Origin: Gilvimarinus algae
GTDB lineage: Bacteria > Pseudomonadota > Gammaproteobacteria > Pseudomonadales > Cellvibrionaceae
Direction of reading: 5' to 3'
DNA: 64,000 nt
Assembly (NCBI RefSeq): GCF_030518215.1
Contig: NZ_JAULRT010000032.1
Span: 62,001 to 126,000 of the forward strand
The translations under genes were made by a program, and so were the position numbers. Of the stretch, positions 1 to 10,780 are shown piece after piece. Under the pieces are notes generated by a model. The model saw nothing but the letters and a program-made list of their open reading frames with translations. It ran no database searches and was not told where the DNA came from. How positions within the stretch are numbered: the first letter of the stretch is position 1; every line of letters starts with the position of its first letter.

Positions 1-1047
1 GCGCTGCTGAAAGTTAAATTCCTCATCGGCCTGCATGGCGCGGGCATAGGCCTGGCGGCGCTGGCCCGAGGTGCGCAGGCCACTGAACAGTGGCACACGA
101 AGCTCCAGGCTCACCGAATGACCTTCACTTTCGTAGTAGCTGGTGGGCGTGCCCATGACGTCGGTTTCCGAATCGGTCTCGGTGTAGCCGGCGTTGGCAC
201 TCAGTGTCGGCAGGTGGTTGGAGCGTGCGGCTTTGGCCTGTTGCTCGGCGGCATTGGCCGCTTCACTGACGGCCTGCAAGGTAAAGTTGTTTTCCAGGGC
301 AAACTCCACCCAGGCGTGACGCTCTGAAGGTGAGGGCGGCACCACAGGGAAGTCTTCGTCCAGAGGCGCAATGGCATCGTGGGACTGGCCGGTCAGTACC
401 TCTAGGGCTTCGTAGCGGATACCCAGCTGGCCCCGCGCTTCCAGCGTGGCGGCCTGGGCGCTGTCAAAAGCGGCTTGGGCATCGTGCACGTCGGTAATGG
501 GGGTAAGTCCCACCTCAAAGCGCTGCTTGGTTTGTTCGAGTTGTTGCTCCAACGCCTTTTCTTCGGCGATGGTTGCCTCCAGGTTATCGATGGCCCGCAG
601 AACGTTGAAGTAGGCCTCGGCAACGCGCACGATCAGGCTCTGCTGGTCGGCGGAGTACTGCGCCTTGGCCTGCTCGCTCAGGGCAATGCCCTGCTGGTAG
701 GTGTGCCAGGCGTTGAGATCAACGAGGGCCTGGTCGAGGTTCAACCCCCAGCGCACCACATCGCTCTCCGATTCGCCGGGCGGCTGGGTGACGGCCTGTC
801 CATTGCTGATTTCGTAGGTGGTTTCCGACTCGCTCAGGGTGTAGCTGCCGCTGCCACTGATTTGCGGCAGGAGCCCGGCGCGGGCGATGGTCTTGTTTTC
901 CAGACCTGCCTCATAGGCGGCGCGGTCGGCCTTGAGCTGGGGGTCGTTTTCCAGCGCCAGCTGATAAATGTCCAGAATCGAGTTGGCCTGGGCGCTGCTG
1001 CTCAGTGCGACCAGCGCGGCGATTAGGTAGCGTTTCGTCTTCTTCAT
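1..1047 (-). CDS. tolC: TolC-family outer membrane efflux protein (3' end outside window)
   Basis: Outer-membrane channel of tripartite efflux pumps and type I secretion. The frame is open from an ATG at 1047 to the left edge, giving 349 codons. It begins with a Lys-rich n-region, a hydrophobic stretch and an AQA cleavage site near residue 22, then the family opening NSILDIYQLALENDPQLKA and LPQISGSGSY. Further in are the OEP-repeat segments VAEAYFNVLRA and QRFEVGLTPITDVHDAQA. The C-terminal part is cut off, so completeness cannot be judged. It is transcribed away from thiD-thiC. tolC divergent from nudF-yqiB-cpdA-yqiA-parE is the known enterobacterial arrangement, which supports the identification. 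Confidence 0.93.
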   Translation of the reverse strand, partial: MKKTKRYLIAALVALSSSAQANSILDIYQLALENDPQLKADRAAYEAGLENKTIARAGLLPQISGSGSYTLSESETTYEISNGQAVTQPPGESESDVVRWGLNLDQALVDLNAWHTYQQGIALSEQAKAQYSADQQSLIVRVAEAYFNVLRAIDNLEATIAEEKALEQQLEQTKQRFEVGLTPITDVHDAQAAFDSAQAATLEARGQLGIRYEALEVLTGQSHDAIAPLDEDFPVVPPSPSERHAWVEFALENNFTLQAVSEAANAAEQQAKAARSNHLPTLSANAGYTETDSETDVMGTPTSYYESEGHSVSLELRVPLFSGLRTSGQRRQAYARAMQADEEFNFQQR

Positions 1048-1320
1048 TTGGTTTCCCAGTTGGTCATTCTTCCGTTTGAAAGCGACTGCCGGACGTGGCT
1101 GCGCGGCAAAGTGTGCGGTGTCAGTGAGACGTCTTTCCCGCCAAAAAAGTTGCACTGCCTAAATTGGAGTAGGGAGAAGCCTCTGTAATCAGCCCCAAAG
1201 TTTATCCGTTTGGAGCTTTCAGGTCGATATGAATAAACGTTCATTTTCCGCTTGAGGGGTAAAAAACCGTAAATTGGCCGCTTTACAGGTGGGGGTCACT
1301 TTCACTAGACTGCCAGTCTT

Positions 1321-1402
1321 TCTTGTCGGGGTGCTTCGCGTAGCGAGGCTGAGAGAGTCCCGCCGACCTGATCCGGTTAGTACCGGCGTAGGGAACGAGA
1401 GC
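1321..1402 (+). promoter_or_regulatory. TPP riboswitch (THI element)
   Basis: The conserved THI-box blocks occur in order: GGGGTGC at 1328-1334, GGCTGAGAGAG at 1347-1357, CCTGATCCGGTTAGTACCGG at 1367-1386, and CGTAGGGAA at 1387-1395. TCTTGT at 1321 can pair with ACGAGA at 1395-1400 to close P1, and CCGG..CCGG forms the P4/P5 arm. It lies about 145 nt upstream of thiD and reads in the same direction, so thiamine pyrophosphate should repress thiD-thiC. The expression platform (terminator or RBS sequestration) is not obvious by eye. Confidence 0.95.
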
Positions 1403-1545
1403 TTTATGATGATCACAGCCAACGTTTATTTTCCCCTGTCTCCCGCCCCGGTTGTGGCCACGCCTACCCTTTGTTTAAACCTTGATTGTTCAGACATTGA
1501 TTCGGTGAAAGCTTTGGTTCCTGCGCTTATGCACAGGAGCTTGGC

Positions 1546-4274
<2,729 letters not shown>

Positions 4275-4287
4275 AAAAGGTGACGGC

Positions 4288-4926
4288 ATGACAGACAGTG
4301 CGCAGATTAAGCCCCCTGAGTTTGGGCGCGCGGATGTGGACATCCTTGAGCGCGAGGACTTGTACCGGGGATTTTTCCGCGCTGAAAAAGTCAGGCTCAG
4401 GCACCGGCTGTTTCGCGACGGTTCCTGGTGCCGCCCGCTCACGCGGGAGATCGTCTACCACAGCGAGGCCGTGGGTGTGCTGCTCTACGACCCGGCGCGC
4501 GATGAGGTGGCGCTGGTGGAGCAGTTTCGCATTGGTGCCATGGCTGAGGCTGCGGGCCCCTGGTGTCTGGAGGTGGTGGCGGGCATGGTCGAGCCCGGTG
4601 AAACGCCTGAAGAGGTGGCGCGCCGCGAGCTGGTGGAGGAGGCCGGTATGGCGTCGGTGGCACTCAGGTACATCGGCAACTACCTGGCCAGCCCCGGTGG
4701 CTGCGATGAAAAGCTGCACTTGTACTGCGGCTTGTGTGACCTGTCTGGCGCCGGTGGCATTTTTGGTCTGGATGAAGAAAACGAGGACATCAAGGTCCAT
4801 GTGCTGCCCGCCAAGGGTGTGTTTGCGCAGCTTTACACCGGCCGCTGGAACAATCCCGCTGCACTTATCACGCTGCAGTGGTTACAATGTCATAGAGACA
4901 CACTTCGGGCAGAACACGAGGGCTAA
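4288..4926 (+). CDS. nudF: ADP-ribose pyrophosphatase (Nudix)
   Basis: Hydrolyses ADP-ribose to AMP and ribose 5-phosphate. The 212-residue protein carries a perfect Nudix box (G-x5-E-x7-REUxEExGU) at residues 99-121, starting GMVEPGE and ending RELVEEAGM. The N-terminal QFRIGA and the central LEVVAGM agree with the NudF/ADPRP subfamily, as does the downstream E-rich loop. The start ATG at 4288 follows AAAAAAGG. It sits 13 nt after thiC and opens the nudF-yqiB-cpdA-yqiA-parE gene order known from Escherichia coli. Confidence 0.93.
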   Translation: MTDSAQIKPPEFGRADVDILEREDLYRGFFRAEKVRLRHRLFRDGSWCRPLTREIVYHSEAVGVLLYDPARDEVALVEQFRIGAMAEAAGPWCLEVVAGMVEPGETPEEVARRELVEEAGMASVALRYIGNYLASPGGCDEKLHLYCGLCDLSGAGGIFGLDEENEDIKVHVLPAKGVFAQLYTGRWNNPAALITLQWLQCHRDTLRAEHEG

Positions 4927-4929
4927 ACC

Positions 4930-5385
4930 ATCGCCTTAAAAGAGCGCTACAAAGTCGATTTTCCGCAGCACATGGCCCAGTGTGAGGCCAACTACTGGCT
5001 GCTGCGTAAATTGACCCCCGGGGTGGCGGCGCGCGAGCACTGGCAATTTGCCGTGGAGCGCGGCGAGAGCCGCTGGGAGATGCGCATCGATGTAACCGAG
5101 CGTATGCGCTACACCACTACCGTGAGAGTGCGCCGCGAAGACGAGGGCGGCAGCCACTGGCTGCAGCCACCTCAGTTGGTGGTGCGACTTTACCACGACG
5201 CCCAACTCGCCGAGGTACTGGCCTGGGAGGGGCACCGCCGCCTTGAGGCGCGCTACGATTACCCCAACGGTAAAATGTATCAGGCGGATGAAAAATCCCA
5301 GTTCAACCGCTTTCTCGGGGAGTGGTTGACCCACTGCCTGGAGCATGGCCACTCGCTCGACGACTTTAGTCTACTGGTCAAATAA
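4930..5385 (+). CDS. yqiB: YqiB-like DUF1249 protein, probable AUC start
   Basis: Small cytoplasmic protein of unknown biochemical role; E. coli YqiB has the same position after nudF. The family signature is present: CEANYWLLRKL near the N-terminus, then VVRLYHDAQLAEV, EARYDYPNGKMYQADEK, and a FL..WL.HCL tail. Family members begin with a KxRYxxDF segment. Here that segment (LKERYKVDFPQHM) lies upstream of the first ATG at 4972. The only start-like codon upstream is ATC at 4930, 3 nt after the nudF stop, with CGAGGG about 9 nt before it. I annotate from ATC; a conservative annotation would start at 4972 and lose 14 conserved residues. Confidence 0.85.
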   Translation: MALKERYKVDFPQHMAQCEANYWLLRKLTPGVAAREHWQFAVERGESRWEMRIDVTERMRYTTTVRVRREDEGGSHWLQPPQLVVRLYHDAQLAEVLAWEGHRRLEARYDYPNGKMYQADEKSQFNRFLGEWLTHCLEHGHSLDDFSLLVK

Positions 5386-5564
5386 TACCGCTTTATCTGA
5401 CGTAACCGTCGTTATCCGCTGGAATTTTGGGCAGATCGTCATAGTTTGTGTGCTTAACCCCCCGCCACCCCTAGCGCCATTTCCGGTTAGCGTTTATCGT
5501 TAGTGCCAACAGGCCTTAGCCGTTACGGACGATGTTTGACTCAAATTAAGGATCCGCAAGCACC

Positions 5565-6389
5565 ATGGTGGCGACTGCATCACCAACCGATAACCCCGGC
5601 ATGCCGGCCCGGTTGATCCAAATTACCGATACCCATCTGGGCTTGCTCGATGGGGAGACGCTGCTGGGGCTCAATACCGACCAGTCGCTGGAGGATGTAC
5701 TCGAGCTCATTGAGCACGAGCAGAGTGCGGTGGCGGCGGTGGTTTGCACTGGCGATGTGGCCAGCACCCCGGAGCCGGCCTGCTATCGGCGCTTTATCGA
5801 CACCATGGCCCGCTACTTTGACTGCCCTATGGGCTGGTTGCCCGGCAACCACGATCTGGCGGGGGTTATGGCCGCTATCAATCACCCCGGCAAGCCCGCG
5901 CACCGCACCATGGAGGTGGGCGGTTGGTTATTGGTACTGCTCGACACCAGCGTCCCCGGGTTTGTGCATGGCGATTTGTCCGCCCCCGAACTGGCTTTTT
6001 TACAGACCACTTTGGTGGCCAACAGTCAGCGGCCGACTCTGGTGATGTTGCATCATCAGCCGGTACCGGTGGGCAGTGAGTGGATTGACCAGTACATCGT
6101 GCGCAATCACGAGGCCTTTTTCGCGGTGGTAGACGAGCACCCGCAGGTAAAGGCCATTAGTTGGGGGCACGTACACCAGTTGTACGAGCGCCAGCGCAAG
6201 GGCCAGCTGATGCTGGCCACACCCTCGACCTGCGTGCAATTCAAACCCCAGTGCGACGACTTTACCGTCGATACGGTGATGCCGGGCTACCGGTGGTTTG
6301 ATCTCTACCCCGATGGCACGCTCAAAACGGGCATCTCCCGAGTTACAGGCAAGCAATATGGCATTGATTATCGATCGGCAGGATACTGA
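5565..6389 (+). CDS. cpdA: 3',5'-cyclic AMP phosphodiesterase CpdA
   Basis: Class III cyclic-nucleotide phosphodiesterase of the calcineurin-like metallophosphatase fold, lowering cAMP. Dimetal ligands are visible in order: D22-x-H24 (QITDTHL), the TGDVA motif, G94-N-H-D97 (LPGNHDLAG), MLHHQP, and SWGHVHQ. Length is 274 residues, usual for CpdA. The ATG at 5565 follows AAGGATC. It is separated from yqiB by about 180 nt without a recognisable gene, and yqiA begins 9 nt after its stop. Paralogous metallophosphatases exist, but the context fits CpdA. Confidence 0.92.
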   Translation: MVATASPTDNPGMPARLIQITDTHLGLLDGETLLGLNTDQSLEDVLELIEHEQSAVAAVVCTGDVASTPEPACYRRFIDTMARYFDCPMGWLPGNHDLAGVMAAINHPGKPAHRTMEVGGWLLVLLDTSVPGFVHGDLSAPELAFLQTTLVANSQRPTLVMLHHQPVPVGSEWIDQYIVRNHEAFFAVVDEHPQVKAISWGHVHQLYERQRKGQLMLATPSTCVQFKPQCDDFTVDTVMPGYRWFDLYPDGTLKTGISRVTGKQYGIDYRSAGY

Positions 6390-6398
6390 GCAGTTGTT

Positions 6399-6995
6399 AT
6401 GGCAGCGGTAATTTATCTGCACGGTTTTTTAAGCTCACCTCACTCGCACAAAGCGACTCAGGTGAAGCAGTGGATTGGCGCTCATGCGCCGGATGTGACG
6501 TTCCATTGTCCGCAATTAACCCCCTATCCGGCGCAAACCCAGGCTGAGCTGAAAGCGCTCATGGAATTTCTGCAGCCAGAGCCCATCTGGCTGATAGGCA
6601 GTTCGCTCGGCGGTTTCTGGGCCACCTGGCTGGCTGAGCACTACCACCGCCCTGCGGTGCTGGTGAACCCCTCGGTGGCGCCTTGGCAATTTATGCCACG
6701 TTATCTTGGAGTTGACCTGGACGCCTATCACACCGATGATAGCTACCGCCTGGAGCCCGAGCACCTGGAGCAAATCCGGGCGGCCGACTGTGCGGTGATT
6801 AAGCGCCCCGACAATTACTGGCTGATGGTGCAAACCGGCGATGAGACGCTGGACTACCGCGAAGCGGTGGCCAAGTATTCCGCGTGCCGGCAGTTGGTAG
6901 AAGAGGGCGGCGACCACAGTTTTGTTGGTTTTGAACGGCACCTGCCAGAGATTATCGAATTTTTCCGGGCGTTTGAAACGGCGTCCTCTGATTGA
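6399..6995 (+). CDS. yqiA: YqiA-type alpha/beta hydrolase (esterase)
   Basis: Small serine esterase of the UPF0227/YqiA family. The N-terminus MAAVIYLHGFLSSPHSHK is typical of the family. The nucleophile elbow is G67-S-S69-L-G (GSSLGGFWATWLAE), so Ser69 is the likely nucleophile. The catalytic His is probably in EGGDHSFVGFE near the C-terminus, and Asp in the VQTGDETLDY loop. The 198-residue length matches family members. Physiological substrate is unknown. It lies between cpdA and parE, as in E. coli. Confidence 0.9.
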   Translation: MAAVIYLHGFLSSPHSHKATQVKQWIGAHAPDVTFHCPQLTPYPAQTQAELKALMEFLQPEPIWLIGSSLGGFWATWLAEHYHRPAVLVNPSVAPWQFMPRYLGVDLDAYHTDDSYRLEPEHLEQIRAADCAVIKRPDNYWLMVQTGDETLDYREAVAKYSACRQLVEEGGDHSFVGFERHLPEIIEFFRAFETASSD

Positions 6996-7007
6996 ACAAC
7001 AACACCT

Positions 7008-8897
7008 ATGGCCAACTATTCCGCTGAAGATATTGAAGTCCTGACGGGGCTGGACCCCGTTAAAAAACGCCCCGGGATGTACACCGAAACCACACGTCCC
7101 AATCACTTAGCGCAAGAAGTCATCGACAACAGTGTCGACGAAGCTCTTGCTGGCCACGCCAAAACTCTGGAAGTGACCCTGCACAAAGACCAGTCGGTCA
7201 CCGTCACTGACGACGGTCGGGGTATGCCGGTGGATATCCACCCGGAGCAGGGCAAGCCGGGCGTCGAGGTGATTCTCTCTACCTTGCACGCCGGGGGTAA
7301 GTTCTCCAACAAAAACTACCAGTTCTCCGGTGGTTTGCACGGGGTGGGGGTGTCGGTGGTGAACGCCCTGTCGTCCCTGCTGGAAGTGACCATCAAGCGC
7401 GACGGCCAGGTGCATCGCATTGTTTTTGGCGACGGCGAAAAAAAATCTGACCTCGAAGTCATCGACACCTGCGGCAAGCGCAATACCGGCACCAGTGTGC
7501 GCTTTGTGCCCAACCCCAGTTATTTTGATTCGCCCAAATTTTCTGTCAGCCGTTTGCGTCACGTGCTGCGCGCCAAGGCAGTCCTCTGCCCGGGCCTGAC
7601 TGTCCTGTTCAATGACGAAACCTCTGGCGAAAAAGACACCTGGTACTACGAAGACGGCCTGCGCGATTACCTGCGTGGCAACACCCAGGGTTGGGAGGTG
7701 CTGCCCGAGTCGCCTTTTGTCGGTGAGTTTTCCGGCCCCACCGAGGCGGCGAGCTGGGCGGTGCAGTGGCTGCCCGAAGGTGGCGAACTGATTCAGGAAA
7801 GCTACGTTAATTTGATCCCCACGGCCCAAGGCGGCACTCATGTGAATGGTTTGCGCACCGGCCTGCTGGATGCGCTGCGCGATTACTGCGAATTTCGCAA
7901 CCTGGTCCCGCGCGGCGTCAAACTGGCGCCGGAAGACATCTGGAGCAACTGCGCCTATGTGCTCTCCTCCAAGCTGGCGGACCCGCAGTTTTCCGGCCAA
8001 ACGAAAGAGCGGTTAAGCTCGCGCGAGGCGGCGGCGTTTGTCTCCGGTGTGGCCAAAGACGCCTTTGCTTTGTGGCTGAACCAGCACACTGAAGAGGGCG
8101 ACAAGATCGCCGACTTATGCATCAATAATGCGCAAAAGCGGGTGCGCTCTTCCAAAAAAGTGGCGCGCAAGCGCATCACCCAGGGCCCGGCGCTGCCCGG
8201 AAAACTGGCGGATTGCTCCAACAACGATCCAGCCACAAGTGAACTGTTTTTGGTGGAGGGTGATTCGGCCGGCGGCTCGGCCAAGCAGGCGCGCGATCGC
8301 GACTACCAGGCGATCATGCCGCTGCGCGGAAAAATCCTAAACACCTGGGAGGTTGACTCCGGGCAAATTCTGGCGAGCCAGGAGGTGCACGATATCTCCG
8401 TCGCGCTTGGTATTGACCCAGCTACGGACTCCTTAGAGGGATTGCGCTACAACAAAATCTGCATCCTCGCCGATGCTGACTCCGATGGTCTACACATCGC
8501 CACCTTGCTCTGCGCCCTGTTTGTGCGCCACTTCCGCCCACTGGTAGCGGCCGGCCACGTTTACGTAGCCATGCCTCCGCTCTATCGTATTGATGTGGGC
8601 AAAGACGTTTACTATGCTCTCGATGACAGCGAAAAAGCCGGGATCCTCGAGCGCATAGAAGCCGAAAAGAAAAAGGGCAAAGTCGGCGTGCAGCGCTTTA
8701 AAGGTCTGGGTGAAATGAACCCACTACAACTGCGCGAAACTACTATGGCCCGCGACACCCGCCGCCTGGTGCAGTTGCGCATAGAAGACGGCGACGACAC
8801 CAACCAGATGATGGACATGCTCCTCGCCAAAAAAAGATCTTCTGACCGCAAGGCGTGGCTCGAGGAAAAAGGCAGTCTGGCCGATGTGATAGCCTGA
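7008..8897 (+). CDS. parE: DNA topoisomerase IV subunit B ParE
   Basis: ATPase subunit of topoisomerase IV, needed for chromosome decatenation with ParC. The GHKL ATPase domain shows DNSVDEALAG, DDGRGMPVDIH and GLHGVGVSVVNALS in the first 130 residues. The Toprim domain has the EGDSAGGSAKQARDR motif, a DADSDG metal site (LADADSDGLH), and the terminal RFKGLGEMNP. Length is 629 residues, typical of gammaproteobacterial ParE. The C-terminus (LLAKKRSSDRKAWLEEKGS) is intact, so the adjacent transposon did not damage it. The stop is at 8895-8897, one base before the transposon tip. This essential gene is the probable attachment site of the element. Confidence 0.97.
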   Translation: MANYSAEDIEVLTGLDPVKKRPGMYTETTRPNHLAQEVIDNSVDEALAGHAKTLEVTLHKDQSVTVTDDGRGMPVDIHPEQGKPGVEVILSTLHAGGKFSNKNYQFSGGLHGVGVSVVNALSSLLEVTIKRDGQVHRIVFGDGEKKSDLEVIDTCGKRNTGTSVRFVPNPSYFDSPKFSVSRLRHVLRAKAVLCPGLTVLFNDETSGEKDTWYYEDGLRDYLRGNTQGWEVLPESPFVGEFSGPTEAASWAVQWLPEGGELIQESYVNLIPTAQGGTHVNGLRTGLLDALRDYCEFRNLVPRGVKLAPEDIWSNCAYVLSSKLADPQFSGQTKERLSSREAAAFVSGVAKDAFALWLNQHTEEGDKIADLCINNAQKRVRSSKKVARKRITQGPALPGKLADCSNNDPATSELFLVEGDSAGGSAKQARDRDYQAIMPLRGKILNTWEVDSGQILASQEVHDISVALGIDPATDSLEGLRYNKICILADADSDGLHIATLLCALFVRHFRPLVAAGHVYVAMPPLYRIDVGKDVYYALDDSEKAGILERIEAEKKKGKVGVQRFKGLGEMNPLQLRETTMARDTRRLVQLRIEDGDDTNQMMDMLLAKKRSSDRKAWLEEKGSLADVIA

Positions 8898-8898
8898 A

Positions 8899-8966
8899 TG
8901 TAAATCCGCGCATAAGTTTGAACAATGCGACATAAGTTTGAACAAATGCAGCATAAGTTTGAACAA
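8899..8966 (+). repeat. Transposon left end with three TnsB-site-like repeats
   Basis: Three identical 15-mers CATAAGTTTGAACAA at 8911-8925, 8931-8945 and 8952-8966, spaced 20 and 21 bp, behind the tip TGTAAATCCGCG. Multiple spaced ~20-bp sites next to a TGT tip are the hallmark of Tn7-family ends, where TnsB binds. The tniQ gene starts 36 bp further in, so its promoter probably lies within the end. Confidence 0.85.
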
Positions 8967-9001
8967 AAGTGCGATTTTGGTGCATTTTTTCTGGATTTTG
9001 A

Positions 9002-10030
9002 GTGAAGGGGTGGCGGTTGGGGTTGCTGTATCGAGGGGAGAAGTACGTGGATGAGCTTCTTTCTGACTATATTGAGCGGTTAGCTGATAAGAACGGATTT
9101 TCTGGTGTCAAAGCTTTTAAAAGGTACCTAAAAAAATATTATCGCCTACACCCCAAGATTGGTGTTTATGAAAATCCGAAGGGAGAAAGTGACAGATGGT
9201 TACTAGAAGGGCTTCTGAGAAAGCATGTTTCTCCCGATACTATCAAGCCCGTTAGGGTTTATGAGGGTGGGATTTGGCTGAGAGAACACCGGAAATGTCC
9301 TGATTGCTATAGAGAAGCCCCTTACTTACGTTTCAATTGGCGACTTAAAGCTTACCGATTTTGTCATTTACATTACCAAAAGCTGGCGGAGACAAACGAC
9401 GAAGAAGCGAGTATACATGAGGGGGTCGTTCTAAAAGCTCTGAAATATTATGAAGGGACTGAGCAAGTCCAGCGGCTAGTCTTGTTTGAGATGAGCTGCC
9501 TCGATTACGAACTCGAGATATTGTCAGCTTTAGAAATAATGTTATTTGACATCTCTGAAATTAGGGAAAAGCTAGAAATTCTTCGTGCTGAAACTGTTGC
9601 GGGGGCTTTGGTGGGGCTTTCTGTTGAGGCGCGAGTGGATTATATGTCGGAGTTACTTCGCTCAGATGCCCCCAGTAAAGACGCCATTACACGACTGATA
9701 ATTTTAGTTCTTATTTGTAATGAAACTACTTTATATATTAGCTATAAAGGTGACAGTCACAAGGAAAGCTGCGCAAAATATAAAAAATACGCCGCAATAT
9801 TTATGGGGCTTGATCGGGTACTGCAATCAGTTTTTGAGCAGGATAACTTGGATTCAGTTAATAATATTGCGCAGATACGTGTTTCAGAGATCTACAAGCC
9901 AATAGCTGACAATAAAAAGCTCGCAGCAGGTGTTAGGCATCTAATTTACCTTGGAAGAATAATAAAAAGCTGGGAAAAGATAACATTGGGCTGGCCACCC
10001 GTTAACAAGCTTTCAGCTGTTATAAACTGA
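9002..10030 (+). CDS. TniQ/TnsD-type transposon targeting protein (tniQ1)
   Basis: Target-site selector of Tn7-like transposition. The 342-residue protein starts at GTG 9002 and has the TniQ N-terminal pattern (GEKYVDELLSDYIERLA..NGF). A TniQ zinc site follows, with Cys99, Cys102, Cys121 and His124 (KCPDCYREAPYLR, then FCHLHYQKL). The C-terminal part is helical and not otherwise recognised. It is the first gene inside the left end, reading away from parE, so it is a good candidate for the parE-specific targeting factor. Its last 18 nt overlap the convergent YgjP-like gene. Codon use is AT-rich, unlike parE. A second, longer TniQ is at 20159-21646. Confidence 0.82.
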   Translation: MKGWRLGLLYRGEKYVDELLSDYIERLADKNGFSGVKAFKRYLKKYYRLHPKIGVYENPKGESDRWLLEGLLRKHVSPDTIKPVRVYEGGIWLREHRKCPDCYREAPYLRFNWRLKAYRFCHLHYQKLAETNDEEASIHEGVVLKALKYYEGTEQVQRLVLFEMSCLDYELEILSALEIMLFDISEIREKLEILRAETVAGALVGLSVEARVDYMSELLRSDAPSKDAITRLIILVLICNETTLYISYKGDSHKESCAKYKKYAAIFMGLDRVLQSVFEQDNLDSVNNIAQIRVSEIYKPIADNKKLAAGVRHLIYLGRIIKSWEKITLGWPPVNKLSAVIN

Positions 10031-10780
10031 AGCCATCCCATCCAGCCGTTCTTTCGTCTTCTCCCACTTTGGCATTACCTGGTCCATTAACCGATAGAAC
10101 CGCTCGCTGTGGTTATGTTCAGCTATGTGGCAAAGCTCATGCAAAATCACGTAGTCAATACACTCACGAGGTGCTTTAACCAGGTGAGGGTTCAGGGTGA
10201 TTCGGCCATTGGGTGAGCAGCTGCCCCATTGAGTTTGCATGGTCAGTATGCGCAGCAGTGGTCGTTCCTCTACCCAAAGGGCTTGTCCTAGCATTGCATC
10301 GAGTCGCTTGGCGAAGGTTTCCTTGGCCCGCGCTTTGTACCAGTCTGTTAGTAGCTCTTTAACCTTGTCAGCGGACTTCGCTCGTACTGATACTTCCAGT
10401 TTTCCACGTAGTAGTTTCACGCCTTGAACCTGCTCAGGCGCTTCAATCACTTTCAGCAGGTACTGTTTTCCCAGGTAGTAATGGCTCTCACCACTGATGT
10501 ATTGCCGTGGTGTGGTGAATTCAAGCTGTTTGCGGAAATCCCGAAGCTGTTCGTATATCCAACGTCCACGCTTTTTAACAGCAGATAACACGGCTTTGCT
10601 CGCAGCCCCCTCAGGAGCCGATGCGATTACCCGACAGTCGGGATGAACCTTAATTAACACCTTGCCAGTCGCCTGCGGGCGCGTAACTCGCTCAAACGTA
10701 ATCTGCTCGTCGCCGTAGCGAAAGCTCATGGTCTGACTTTGAGGTTTAATCGGCACATTCATCTGGTTATACCCGTTCAA
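10013..10780 (-). CDS. YgjP-like (DUF45/M48-type) metallopeptidase
   Basis: Putative zinc metallopeptidase of the YgjP/WLM-like group. The 255-residue protein has the zinc motif H214-E-L-C-H218 followed by E221 in HELCHIAEH. Before it is the family segment TQWGSCSPNGRITLN, and the tail is HSERFYRLMDQVMP. Its start overlaps the hsdR stop by 4 nt, so it is the last gene of the restriction-modification operon. Genes of this family are often found directly after hsdR in type I systems; their role there is unknown. It ends convergently with tniQ1. Confidence 0.88.
   Translation of the reverse strand: MNGYNQMNVPIKPQSQTMSFRYGDEQITFERVTRPQATGKVLIKVHPDCRVIASAPEGAASKAVLSAVKKRGRWIYEQLRDFRKQLEFTTPRQYISGESHYYLGKQYLLKVIEAPEQVQGVKLLRGKLEVSVRAKSADKVKELLTDWYKARAKETFAKRLDAMLGQALWVEERPLLRILTMQTQWGSCSPNGRITLNPHLVKAPRECIDYVILHELCHIAEHNHSERFYRLMDQVMPKWEKTKERLDGMASVYNS

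Noticed and set aside
475-1026. 183-codon plus-strand ORF
   Set aside because: Antisense shadow of the tolC-family gene, which has a clear signal peptide and family motifs on the minus strand.
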